Translations under genes and position numbers: made by a program
In this document: positions 1-6,383 of the stretch, piece by piece
Layout: each line of letters starts with the position of its first letter
Position numbering within the stretch: the stretch's first letter is position 1
Notes under the pieces: generated by a model
Told to the model about the DNA's origin: nothing
The model's input: only the letters and a program-made list of their open reading frames with translations
Databases searched by the model: none
Source of the DNA: Methanosarcinales archaeon
Lineage (GTDB): Archaea; Halobacteriota; Syntropharchaeia; Alkanophagales; Methanospirareceae
Direction of reading: 5' to 3'
NCBI GenBank assembly: GCA_025464345.1
Contig: JAODGP010000070.1
Location: 3,010 to 11,026 of the forward strand
Length of the DNA stretch: 8,017 nucleotides

Positions 1-80
1 AGATCCATCTCCGGACTCGCTATCGTCTTCGGCAGCTTGTTCAACCTCTCCAGATCCTCTACTGCCATGCCCATCTCCAT
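1..80 (-). CDS. Start of an unrecognised protein, cut by the window edge
   Basis: This is the N-terminal end of a minus-strand gene that leaves the window on the left; only about 26 codons are visible. The reading MAVEDLERLNKLPKTIASPE, after a few extra leading residues, is charged and helix-like. I do not recognise the family. Three in-frame ATG codons lie at 80, 74 and 68 on the minus strand. A purine-rich AAGGTGG at 82-88 is about 7 bases ahead of the second ATG (74), a better ribosome-binding distance than to the first (80), so the true start may be 74; the longest version is given. A TATA-like box at 108-115 would place the transcript start near 84-89. The upstream neighbour is the 191-residue gene on the same strand, 56 bases away, but this gene has its own promoter-like sequence. 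Confidence 0.6.
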   Translation of the reverse strand, partial: MEMGMAVEDLERLNKLPKTIASPEMD

Positions 81-107
81 ACCACCTTATATATTATATC
101 CAGCATC

Positions 108-119
108 AAATAAAACTTT
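108..119 (-). promoter_or_regulatory. Putative archaeal promoter of the left-edge gene
   Basis: On the minus strand this reads AAAGTTTTATTT, preceded by CCG. It resembles a purine-rich BRE followed by an archaeal TATA box. The box centre (about 111) predicts transcription starting near 84-89, giving a very short leader that carries AAGGTGG. The core AAAGTTTTAT also occurs before the 191-residue gene. The assignment rests only on spacing and composition. A second AT-rich run, at 85-99, is too close to the start codon to be the box. Confidence 0.45.
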
Positions 120-136
120 CGGCTTTTTTACTTTCG

Positions 137-712
137 TCATTTCAGTGAATGCTTATCGTCATCCACCATCTCAACATCAAAATACGAGAAATCGCTCTTC
201 AATTCACTCTCCAGCGATTTCACCGCCTCTTGCACACCTTCTAACCGAATATCCGCCATCGTCTCGCCACTATATTCTCTTAACGCAAATTTCACACTCA
301 CTCCACCCTTGCCTCGCCTCATATACACCACATATTCCATCTCAGCGAAATCATCACTCAGATACCGGTGCATCCTCAGCGTGGAATTCTTCTTGCTGAA
401 TATGAAACTGATGAGTCGCTCCACAGACTTTATATCGTCCCTGAATCTGACATTTAAACGCTCAATATGCTTTTCGGGCTCCATATGCTCCCTCTCCGCA
501 CTGTATAGCTCCACTCTGCCCGCACTTATCTTTGAATACAGCTCTGTAAGAAAATCGGTCATATCTTTCCCATCCAGATCCGCCTTCACCACTATCGCTT
601 TCAACTCCGCTATTTTACCGGTCTCCGCTTCCCACTTGTCTATAACATACCGCACTCGCTTCTTCTCCGTATCGTCCGCGCAATCCATGACGATGATATG
701 TGTTGCTGTCAT
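137..712 (-). CDS. Conserved-looking hypothetical protein, 191 residues
   Basis: I do not recognise this protein. It is soluble-looking: no signal peptide, no membrane segment, and only one cysteine (C11). The sequence suggests alternating strands and helices, starting with a strand (residues 4-10, THIIVMD), a charged helix (15-32), a strand (37-43) and another helix (51-62). The second half carries basic and hydrophobic stretches (RLISFIFSKK near 99-108, VVYMRRGKGGVSVKFALREY near 128-147) and an acidic tail. Ligand binding or a role in a complex cannot be told from sequence. It lies 102 bases after cobN on the same strand, but its own TATA-like box at 736-743 suggests separate transcription. 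No ribosome binding site precedes the ATG, which fits a leaderless message. Its start, codon use and lack of stops make it a credible gene; the overlapping plus-strand frame at 309-725 looks like its shadow. Confidence 0.8.
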   Translation of the reverse strand: MTATHIIVMDCADDTEKKRVRYVIDKWEAETGKIAELKAIVVKADLDGKDMTDFLTELYSKISAGRVELYSAEREHMEPEKHIERLNVRFRDDIKSVERLISFIFSKKNSTLRMHRYLSDDFAEMEYVVYMRRGKGGVSVKFALREYSGETMADIRLEGVQEAVKSLESELKSDFSYFDVEMVDDDKHSLK

Positions 713-735
713 CGCTATACTCTAATTCATCGTAG

Positions 736-743
736 TATATAAA
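736..743 (-). promoter_or_regulatory. Putative TATA box of the 191-residue gene
   Basis: The minus strand reads TTTATATA here, a close match to the archaeal TATA box, preceded by CTAAAGT, which resembles a BRE. The centre is about 27 bases from the ATG at 712, so transcription would begin at or within a few bases of the start codon. No ribosome binding site lies between, which supports a leaderless transcript. Confidence 0.6.
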
Positions 744-803
744 ACTTTAGTATTTTTTACGATTGAGACTCATGCTTTGTCCATCCGTAGATGCGCAAAA
801 TTT

Positions 804-821
804 GTGTTGAAAATTCAACAC
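804..821 (-). terminator. Perfect inverted repeat over the cobN stop codon, possible terminator
   Basis: GTGTTGAA and TTCAACAC form a perfect 8-base inverted repeat around a 2-base centre; as RNA it would more realistically be a 7-pair stem with a 4-base loop. The minus-strand cobN stop codon (817-815) lies inside it. In the transcript it is followed by AAAUUUU, a short U run. It could act in 3' end formation or RNA stability, or be a dyad bound by a protein ahead of the next gene. Archaeal terminators depend mainly on U tracts, so the terminator label is tentative. Confidence 0.35.
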
Positions 822-3800
822 TTCTTACTCCTGCCTGACCGTGGTGTTATTATCTCGATTGCACCGCCCTGGAAATCGCCCCTGACTTCGCCCATCTTCT
901 CCTCCATCCAGCCCTCCATCTCCAAGTATGCACTCCTCAAGCCTTCTATCACGTCCTCATCCGGATTCCAGAGCCCACGCTCATACGCTTCCAGCAGCCT
1001 CCGCCCAATCTCTTCAAGTGCCCACGGGTTGTTTCGCTCAAAGAACTCACGCATAGCCTTATCCAGCACGAACGTCCTCGCTATATCGTTGAATATCCAG
1101 TCATCCACCTCGCCAGTCGTCGCTTCCCAGCCATAAACACGCCCTATTCGCTCTGATATGTCCCCTGCACCCTTGTAGCCATGCCGCTTCATAGCCTCTA
1201 TCCACCTGGGATTCAGTATCTTGCCACGCACCACACGCCTCAGCTCGTCTGCGAGACTCCTCACCTCTATCCTATCACGGTCACGAGTATCGCCATAATA
1301 CGCACAGACATCACTGTGGGATAGCGCACGTGCCGCTGCAGTTAGCCCGCCATGTGTCCCGAAATAGCAGCAGCAGCCGCAGAGGTCGTACTCGTCCGTG
1401 GTGGTCTTGTTGAACGTCAACTCAACCGTCTCAAGCTGCGTCTTCAGCGTATCGTGTGCATCAATACCAAAGAACTCCTTGCCATATGCATACCCATTCC
1501 ATTCCAGGAATACATCTGCAAGGTCCTTCTCGTCCTTCCATGCCGATGCGTATACCGCCAGATTGACGCCATTACCGTATGTGCCCGGCTTACTTGCGAA
1601 TATACGTGCACAGTCGCCGCTATCACGTGTATGTTTACGCAGATAGTTCTTATCCTCAGGCTCGTCGAGCATTGCCACCTCCCTTATCGCTTCATCAAGC
1701 AGTTCAATACAATTGTAGAAGCAGTCACGGATTATACCACTCACCCGCAATGTCACATCTATACGGGGACGCCCGAGCTCTTCAAGTGGTATCACACGGT
1801 AGCCTCTTACCCTGCCACTTTGCCATATCGGCTCCACACCTATCAAATACAGTATCTGTGCCATCTGCTCACCGTCCGCCCACATGATGTCCGATGCCAT
1901 CCAGTACATAGCGATATTCTCCGGCGGTTTGCCCTTTTCCGACTCGTATTTCCTTATCACACCCTCAGCTAATTTCTTGCCCGTCTCCCATGCGCCCGGT
2001 GACGGTATTCTGAACGGGTCGAGCGAATAGAAGTTCCTGCCCGTCGGCAATATCTCTGGCTTGCCCCTCGTCAGTAACCCCGAAGGTCCAGGCTCTATAT
2101 AACCCGCATCGAGCCCGTGTAACAGACTGCCCAGCTCATCAGAATCTGCTATACGTGCGGAAATATCAAGTATCTTATCACGAATCTGCCCGAGGTCCAT
2201 GCGAGATTGTAATCGGTCTTTTAATACATGCCTGGCAGCATCATACGGATCCACCGCATCCGCACTCAGTATCGCCCTTATGTATTCCTTACCCAGCCTG
2301 TCCACCTCCTCTAATAGCGCACTACCGGCATCCGATGGTGAAACATCCAGACCCATCAATGCCAGAATCACCCGCCTCAGTTCGGAATCGTATCTCAGTA
2401 TCGAGTTAATAAGCTCCACCCTATCGTTGCCATCCGGTATCTCACCGAATATGTGCATACCCGCAGGGATTTGCGTATTGTATATGCGTGTAATAGCCTC
2501 ATGCGCAGCCTCTATTATACTCTCAACAGAATAACCGCCCTCCAGCATGCTATCCAGTTTCAGCTCTTCATCAAGCTTCGTCCTCCTCAGTAGCTCGATT
2601 ATTATCTGCTCAATAGCGTGTGCCCGTGCATTATCACTGCCCTTCGTGCGGTTATACTCCTCTATCTGAGTTTCAAGCTCCTTCAAATCGCCATACAGCC
2701 CACTTTCGGTCATAACCGCCTGCAAATGGTCCACGAGCGTTGCATAACTTCTCCGTTTCGCAATGGTGCCCTCCGGTGGGTTATCCGAGTTGTAGATGTA
2801 AAGGTGCGGTAGATTACCGATGGCAACATCGGGATAGCACCCATCAGATAACGCTATGGACTTGCCCGGCAGAAACTCAAGATTACCGTGCGTCCCCACA
2901 TGCACAATCACATCAAAATGCTCATCCAGGTAGTGATAGGTTGCGAGATACTGATGTGGCGGTGGCACTTCGGGGTCATGCAGGATCTTACACACCCTGC
3001 CATCGCATCGTGAGCCTGCACAACCCCGTTTCGGCTGTACACATACCACTGCGTTACCATATCGAACGCCCGTTATCACTATCTTACCATCATATACCAT
3101 TGCAGCCGGGACACCATCCTTCGCTTCGCCCGGTGGATTACCCCATGCCGCACACGTCTTCTCCCTCACCGCCTGTGGTAATGTGGCGAACCATCGCTCG
3201 TACTCATCCTTGGTAACGAGAGCGAGAACACCGCCCTTGTTCACTATCTCGTCTATCGTCGTCCATCTGAACTCCGATATCGCTTTCCTGCGCATAATAT
3301 CCTCTATGAGCACTTTACCACTATCAGGTACACGCACTGAATAGCCCGCTGCATGCATCTCTCGCAGTATTCGCACGATGCTCTCGAGCGCATCCAGGTT
3401 CGCTGCACTGCCCACTGTGGATTCTACCGATGCACAGGGGTTATTATGCAGTATAAACGCTACTTTTCGCTCGCTCACAGGCTTATCCTTCAGGTCTATC
3501 CAGCGTTTCACCCGTGCTACTATCCTCTTCACACGCTCGTTCAATGCTGTGTGCCGCTCTATGCCACTCTCTCGCTTCAAAACGCTCACGAGCAGCGGCT
3601 CGATCAGCCCTTCCATCTCCGGCATCGCCACGCTCCAGCCCACCTCCAGGCTACTCAACCCCGCTGTATTACCCTTCCACTCTTCTTCTGTCTGATGATA
3701 CGCTATTATCGGATGAAATACCGGCACATCCAGCCGCTTCAATACGTCAAGATGGCTATCCCGTGCGTTGAATACCGATTGGAGGTTTATCAGTGCGTCA

Positions 3801-4498
3801 ATTCTGCCCATAAAGAACGATTCAATGAGCTCTCTACTCGACCTCGCACCAAGGTCCTTATCCCCACCACCATACGAGAATGCGGAAATTACATTAAAAT
3901 CGCTATCTTCCAGAGCACGAATGAGAGTATCCACAACCTCAAGGTCTCCATTCACCCAGTATGTGCGGAAGAAGAGGATGCCCACCGTCCTCCTTCGCTT
4001 ATAATCCCGCTTATGCTCTCCATACCACTTAAGATATTCATCAACATCATCAAATACCCGCACGGCTTCCGGATGGTATATACCCTGCCAGACCATCTCC
4101 TCCGGGTATTCATACTCATAATCCCTGCCCAGGACCTCTTTACCGATGTATAACAGCATGTTCCTCATGTTCTTCACGCCGCCATATACATGGTAGAGGT
4201 TGACCGTGGCTATTATCTCTGCACTCAGGTTCGATAGCCACCAGTAAGCGTCACGCCCCAACGATATGGTAGGTAAGTCTTTCCTCAACCCGGCAATAAT
4301 ATCGTCCCAGTATTCCTCATTCGTTGGATGCATCAGAACAACATCAGCATTCTCGAGGGACTTTATACACGCTTCTCGCTTCTTAGCATCGCTCATTTCA
4401 TGCGTTGACCATATCTTCAGCTCGATATCAAGTCCGTCCACCGCCTCTCTCAGCGGCTGTATATCACTACCCCATAAAATCGCCGCTAATTTCCACAT
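815..4498 (-). CDS. cobN: CobN/BchH-family metal chelatase large subunit
   Basis: At 1227 residues this is a full-length member of the CobN/magnesium-chelatase H family, the porphyrin- or corrin-binding subunit of ATP-dependent metal insertion (cobalt in cobalamin synthesis, magnesium in chlorophyll synthesis). It is cytoplasmic. Family motifs are clear: NPPGEAKDGVP (454-464), GVRYGNAVVCVQPKRG (477-492), PPPHQYLATYHYLDEHFD (512-529), HVGTHGNLEFLPGK (533-546), AKRRSYATLVDHLQAVM (580-596), and the C-terminal block ending near residue 1200. The start MWKLAAILWG follows a TATA-like box with no ribosome binding site, so it is probably leaderless. Two cysteine groups stand out: C486, C493, C498, C503, and C1040, C1042, C1043, C1044; they might bind a metal or an iron-sulfur cluster. 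No ATPase partner (ChlI/ChlD or CobS/CobT type) is nearby. The substrate metal cannot be fixed from sequence: cobalt is most likely, since archaeal nickel insertion for F430 uses the small CfbA. Confidence 0.93.
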   Translation of the reverse strand: MWKLAAILWGSDIQPLREAVDGLDIELKIWSTHEMSDAKKREACIKSLENADVVLMHPTNEEYWDDIIAGLRKDLPTISLGRDAYWWLSNLSAEIIATVNLYHVYGGVKNMRNMLLYIGKEVLGRDYEYEYPEEMVWQGIYHPEAVRVFDDVDEYLKWYGEHKRDYKRRRTVGILFFRTYWVNGDLEVVDTLIRALEDSDFNVISAFSYGGGDKDLGARSSRELIESFFMGRIDALINLQSVFNARDSHLDVLKRLDVPVFHPIIAYHQTEEEWKGNTAGLSSLEVGWSVAMPEMEGLIEPLLVSVLKRESGIERHTALNERVKRIVARVKRWIDLKDKPVSERKVAFILHNNPCASVESTVGSAANLDALESIVRILREMHAAGYSVRVPDSGKVLIEDIMRRKAISEFRWTTIDEIVNKGGVLALVTKDEYERWFATLPQAVREKTCAAWGNPPGEAKDGVPAAMVYDGKIVITGVRYGNAVVCVQPKRGCAGSRCDGRVCKILHDPEVPPPHQYLATYHYLDEHFDVIVHVGTHGNLEFLPGKSIALSDGCYPDVAIGNLPHLYIYNSDNPPEGTIAKRRSYATLVDHLQAVMTESGLYGDLKELETQIEEYNRTKGSDNARAHAIEQIIIELLRRTKLDEELKLDSMLEGGYSVESIIEAAHEAITRIYNTQIPAGMHIFGEIPDGNDRVELINSILRYDSELRRVILALMGLDVSPSDAGSALLEEVDRLGKEYIRAILSADAVDPYDAARHVLKDRLQSRMDLGQIRDKILDISARIADSDELGSLLHGLDAGYIEPGPSGLLTRGKPEILPTGRNFYSLDPFRIPSPGAWETGKKLAEGVIRKYESEKGKPPENIAMYWMASDIMWADGEQMAQILYLIGVEPIWQSGRVRGYRVIPLEELGRPRIDVTLRVSGIIRDCFYNCIELLDEAIREVAMLDEPEDKNYLRKHTRDSGDCARIFASKPGTYGNGVNLAVYASAWKDEKDLADVFLEWNGYAYGKEFFGIDAHDTLKTQLETVELTFNKTTTDEYDLCGCCCYFGTHGGLTAAARALSHSDVCAYYGDTRDRDRIEVRSLADELRRVVRGKILNPRWIEAMKRHGYKGAGDISERIGRVYGWEATTGEVDDWIFNDIARTFVLDKAMREFFERNNPWALEEIGRRLLEAYERGLWNPDEDVIEGLRSAYLEMEGWMEEKMGEVRGDFQGGAIEIITPRSGRSKKC

Positions 4499-4520
4499 TT
4501 CAATAGAAAAATATTATTTG

Positions 4521-4530
4521 TTATATTAAA
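4521..4530 (-). promoter_or_regulatory. Putative TATA box of cobN
   Basis: The minus strand reads TTTAATATAA. Its centre is about 28 bases from the cobN ATG, and the stretch between is AT-rich without a ribosome binding site, which fits a leaderless start. A second AT-rich run (AAATAATATTTTT) lies closer to the gene and is less well placed. No cobalamin riboswitch-like structure was seen in this short leader. Confidence 0.45.
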
Positions 4531-4660
4531 AATTAACTGATTTCTTCATCTTGAAGCTCATTGTTCACGTTCCGGTACTCGATTTTGTGGGCAACCGAAA
4601 CACTGCTAATCGGCGTTTCCCTCGCTTTTGCTGCTGCTTACGGACGCAAAGAGGCGGTAT
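4531..4660. other. Gap between cobN and the small ORF, no clear gene
   Basis: I see no convincing gene here. On the plus strand a TTG-started frame from 4561 runs on across the epimerase gene. On the minus strand a stretch between stop codons (about 4640 to 4533) has no ATG. Both short translations look somewhat protein-like, so a decayed gene is possible. The sequence CAAAGAGGCG occurs at 4647-4656 and again at 4680-4689, 33 bases apart. No tRNA or other known RNA fold was recognised. Confidence 0.4.
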
Positions 4661-4762
4661 ATGGACACGAGAAGCGGTACAAAGAGGCGCGGAATACTTA
4701 TCTCTGTGGTAGCTTTGCTTATGACTGTTGCTGTGTATCTCTCAGGCATGTACGTCTCATAG
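4661..4762 (+). CDS. Possible small single-pass membrane protein, 33 residues
   Basis: An ATG-started frame of 33 codons encodes a basic N-terminus (MDTRSGTKRR) followed by a hydrophobic run from about residue 11 to 33 (GILISVVALLMTVAVYLSG and a few more). This is the layout of a one-span membrane peptide with its N-terminus inside. A GAGG at 4651-4654, six bases before the ATG, is a fair ribosome binding site. The stop codon TAG (4760-4762) overlaps the 3' end of the convergent epimerase gene by six bases. No promoter is seen nearby; an AT-rich run at 4520-4530 could serve with a leader of about 110 bases. It might instead be the surviving N-terminus of a decayed exported or membrane protein. 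I do not recognise a family. Confidence 0.4.
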   Translation: MDTRSGTKRRGILISVVALLMTVAVYLSGMYVS

Positions 4763-5692
4763 CCCGCCGGCGAGCAGGTCACGTGTGGCTCTCCTCACCG
4801 CCTCCTCTGAATTGTATCTCTGTTCCCAGCCAAGCTTGCGCAATCTCGTCGCATCGAGTAGCATCAGCGGTACATCACCCTTCCAGCCACGTATGCCGCC
4901 CGTGAATCGTAGGCGTGGCGATATACCCATCTCTGAACTCACTATCTCCGCTATTCGTCTCACAGTTACGGTATCGTCCGTGCCTATGTTCAATATGTGG
5001 ACTGGCATATCGCCCCTATCCTTTAAACCCACGAACATGGCTTCTATACAATCATCAATATAAATATACGATTTCGTCTGATTACCGTCGCCGAGGATGA
5101 GCAGCTCGGTCGGATTCGCCCTCAGCTTATGTATGAAATCGTAAATCACGCCGTGTCTGGACCTCCTGCCTATCACATTCGCAAACCGATATATCCATGC
5201 ATGCATATCAAAGGTATGGCAGTAAGAAGCGATAAGTGCTTCACATGCCAGTTTTGAAGCCCCGTAGAGCGATATCGGTATCGCTGGATACTCCTCAGGT
5301 GTTGGCAATGCGCTCGCTTCACCGTAAACAGTGGATGTGGATGTGAATACAATCCGCTTCACACCGCTCCGTCTCATCGCCTCCAGTACATTATACGTGG
5401 CAATCACGTTCTGGTTAAGATGAACCCTCGTATCTTCTGCTCCTATTCGCACTTCTGGATTCGCTGCAATGTGCCATACCTCATCCACACCCTCGAATAG
5501 CCGTTCTATATCGTCATGGAGGATGTCAACCCTGTGAAAGCAGAATCTGGAATCGCCAATGTGGGCTCTTATATTGGCTTCATCTCCACTGCTCAGGTTA
5601 TCAAGTATCCGCACCTCATTGCCCAGAGCCAGCAGCCTGTCAACCACATGCGAGCCTATAAAACCCGCACCACCTGTCACCAGTACCCTCAT
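4757..5692 (-). CDS. NAD-dependent sugar-nucleotide epimerase/dehydratase (GalE-like)
   Basis: A 311-residue member of the extended short-chain dehydrogenase family, the usual length for UDP-glucose 4-epimerase-like enzymes. The Rossmann NAD site is TGGAGFIGSH (residues 6-15; G7, G10, G13), with D31 placed to bind the adenosine ribose. The catalytic set is T119 (in STSTVYG, in place of the GalE serine), Y143 and K147 (YGASK). Substrate-side motifs follow: RFANVIGRR (169-177) and GDGNQTKSYIYIDD (201-214). It should interconvert or modify a nucleotide sugar in the cytoplasm, perhaps supplying surface glycans or protein glycosylation; the exact substrate (UDP-glucose, UDP-GlcNAc, GDP-mannose or other) is not determined. 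The start follows a TATAAATA box with no ribosome binding site, so it is probably leaderless. It is divergent from the signal peptidase gene across a 111-base gap. Confidence 0.92.
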   Translation of the reverse strand: MRVLVTGGAGFIGSHVVDRLLALGNEVRILDNLSSGDEANIRAHIGDSRFCFHRVDILHDDIERLFEGVDEVWHIAANPEVRIGAEDTRVHLNQNVIATYNVLEAMRRSGVKRIVFTSTSTVYGEASALPTPEEYPAIPISLYGASKLACEALIASYCHTFDMHAWIYRFANVIGRRSRHGVIYDFIHKLRANPTELLILGDGNQTKSYIYIDDCIEAMFVGLKDRGDMPVHILNIGTDDTVTVRRIAEIVSSEMGISPRLRFTGGIRGWKGDVPLMLLDATRLRKLGWEQRYNSEEAVRRATRDLLAGGL

Positions 5693-5711
5693 GGTATCAT
5701 ATTCAGGATTT

Positions 5712-5719
5712 TATTTATA
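5712..5719 (-). promoter_or_regulatory. Putative TATA box of the epimerase gene
   Basis: The minus strand reads TATAAATA inside GATATAAATAAAATCC. The centre is about 25 bases from the epimerase ATG, so transcription would start at or next to it, predicting a leaderless message. It shares the 111-base divergent gap with the signal peptidase promoter. Confidence 0.55.
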
Positions 5720-5770
5720 TCTGATTTTTCCTCTACACAATAATGAACAGGGTAAGATAGAGAAGTGAGC

Positions 5771-5778
5771 TTTTTAAT
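5771..5778 (+). promoter_or_regulatory. Putative TATA box of the signal peptidase-xseA operon
   Basis: TTTTTAAT is centred about 29 bases before the ATG at 5804, so transcription would start near 5800 and give almost no leader. A near copy, CTTTTAAT, starts at 5787 but is too close to the gene to be the main box. The assignment rests on spacing and composition. Confidence 0.4.
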
Positions 5779-5803
5779 TCAATAACCTTTTAATATTAGA
5801 GGG

Positions 5804-6367
5804 ATGATGAGAAGTACACTGATAGAAGCCGGGAGGAGTCTGGCTGAAGCTACTTTGATCGTCGTCGTGATAATAGTGGCTGCATATACCCTTACGGGTA
5901 CGTGGCATATAGGCTATGCGGTTGAATCTGGCAGTATGTTACCCAACATGCAAATAGGTGATTTGATCTTTGTATTGTCGCCGCATCGTACCCATATCGT
6001 CACCTACGAGGAGGGTATTAATTGCAATTATAAATCGTTCAATAATTATGGTGATGTGATCATATACAGACCGAACGGTTTATCTTCTGTAACGCCCATT
6101 ATACACCGTGCGATGTACTGGGTGAATAAGGGCGATGAGATGCCGGGTGGCAGACCAGCACCGCATGAGGGCTACATTACCAAGGGTGATAATAATGGTT
6201 GCTATGACCAGCAATGTCTGGGTGTGGAAGTAAACGGCAGGCTATGCAAGGTCGAGCCTGTGAAGCCCGAATGGGTGATAGCGGTAGCGAAGATTCGTGT
6301 ACCCTATCTCGGCTATCCGTCGCTCATATTGAAGAAGCCTGCCATTGTCCGTAATATGATAACTTAA
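5804..6367 (+). CDS. Archaeal type I signal peptidase (S26B family)
   Basis: A 187-residue membrane serine protease that cleaves signal peptides from exported proteins on the outer face of the membrane. One N-terminal membrane segment (about residues 16-31, TLIVVVIIVAAYTLTG) is followed by the catalytic serine in ESGSMLPNMQIGDLIFV (S44). Downstream are GDVIIYRP (83-90), the catalytic histidine in IIHRAMYWV (H101) and TKGDNN (D129), with D135 six residues later. A histidine in place of the bacterial lysine marks the archaeal/ER type; the six-residue spacing of the two aspartates matches what I recall of the Methanococcus voltae enzyme. Four cysteines in the outer domain (C74, C133, C138, C148) might form disulfides. 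The C-terminal VPYLGYPSL block is present and no second membrane span is evident. A second ATG at 5807 is an alternative start. xseA follows after 16 bases, so the two are probably co-transcribed. Confidence 0.93.
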   Translation: MMRSTLIEAGRSLAEATLIVVVIIVAAYTLTGTWHIGYAVESGSMLPNMQIGDLIFVLSPHRTHIVTYEEGINCNYKSFNNYGDVIIYRPNGLSSVTPIIHRAMYWVNKGDEMPGGRPAPHEGYITKGDNNGCYDQQCLGVEVNGRLCKVEPVKPEWVIAVAKIRVPYLGYPSLILKKPAIVRNMIT

Positions 6368-6383
6368 AGAAGAGCCGCAGGGA

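Noticed and set aside
309..725. Plus-strand open frame of 138 codons opposite the 191-residue gene
   Set aside because: Serine- and leucine-rich composition typical of an antisense shadow; the minus-strand frame has the better promoter and composition.
1352..1972. Plus-strand open frame of 206 codons
   Set aside because: It lies wholly inside cobN on the other strand, has biased cysteine, histidine and tyrosine-rich composition, and no family motif; it is a shadow of the cobN coding sequence.
3353..4153. Plus-strand open frame of 266 codons
   Set aside because: Antisense to well-conserved CobN coding sequence, low-complexity composition and no ribosome binding site; a shadow frame.
4499..4530. 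Cobalamin riboswitch before cobN
   Set aside because: The space between the predicted transcript start and the ATG is a few bases, and no conserved riboswitch sequence is seen.
4533..4640. Minus-strand stretch open between two stops, ending in a charged tail (NELQDEEIS)
   Set aside because: It has no ATG start and is only about 35 codons; too little to call a gene.
4561..4905. Plus-strand frame of 114 codons starting with TTG
   Set aside because: Its second half is antisense to the epimerase and becomes cysteine- and arginine-rich; only the first 30 or so codons look protein-like, so it is noted only as possible decay.
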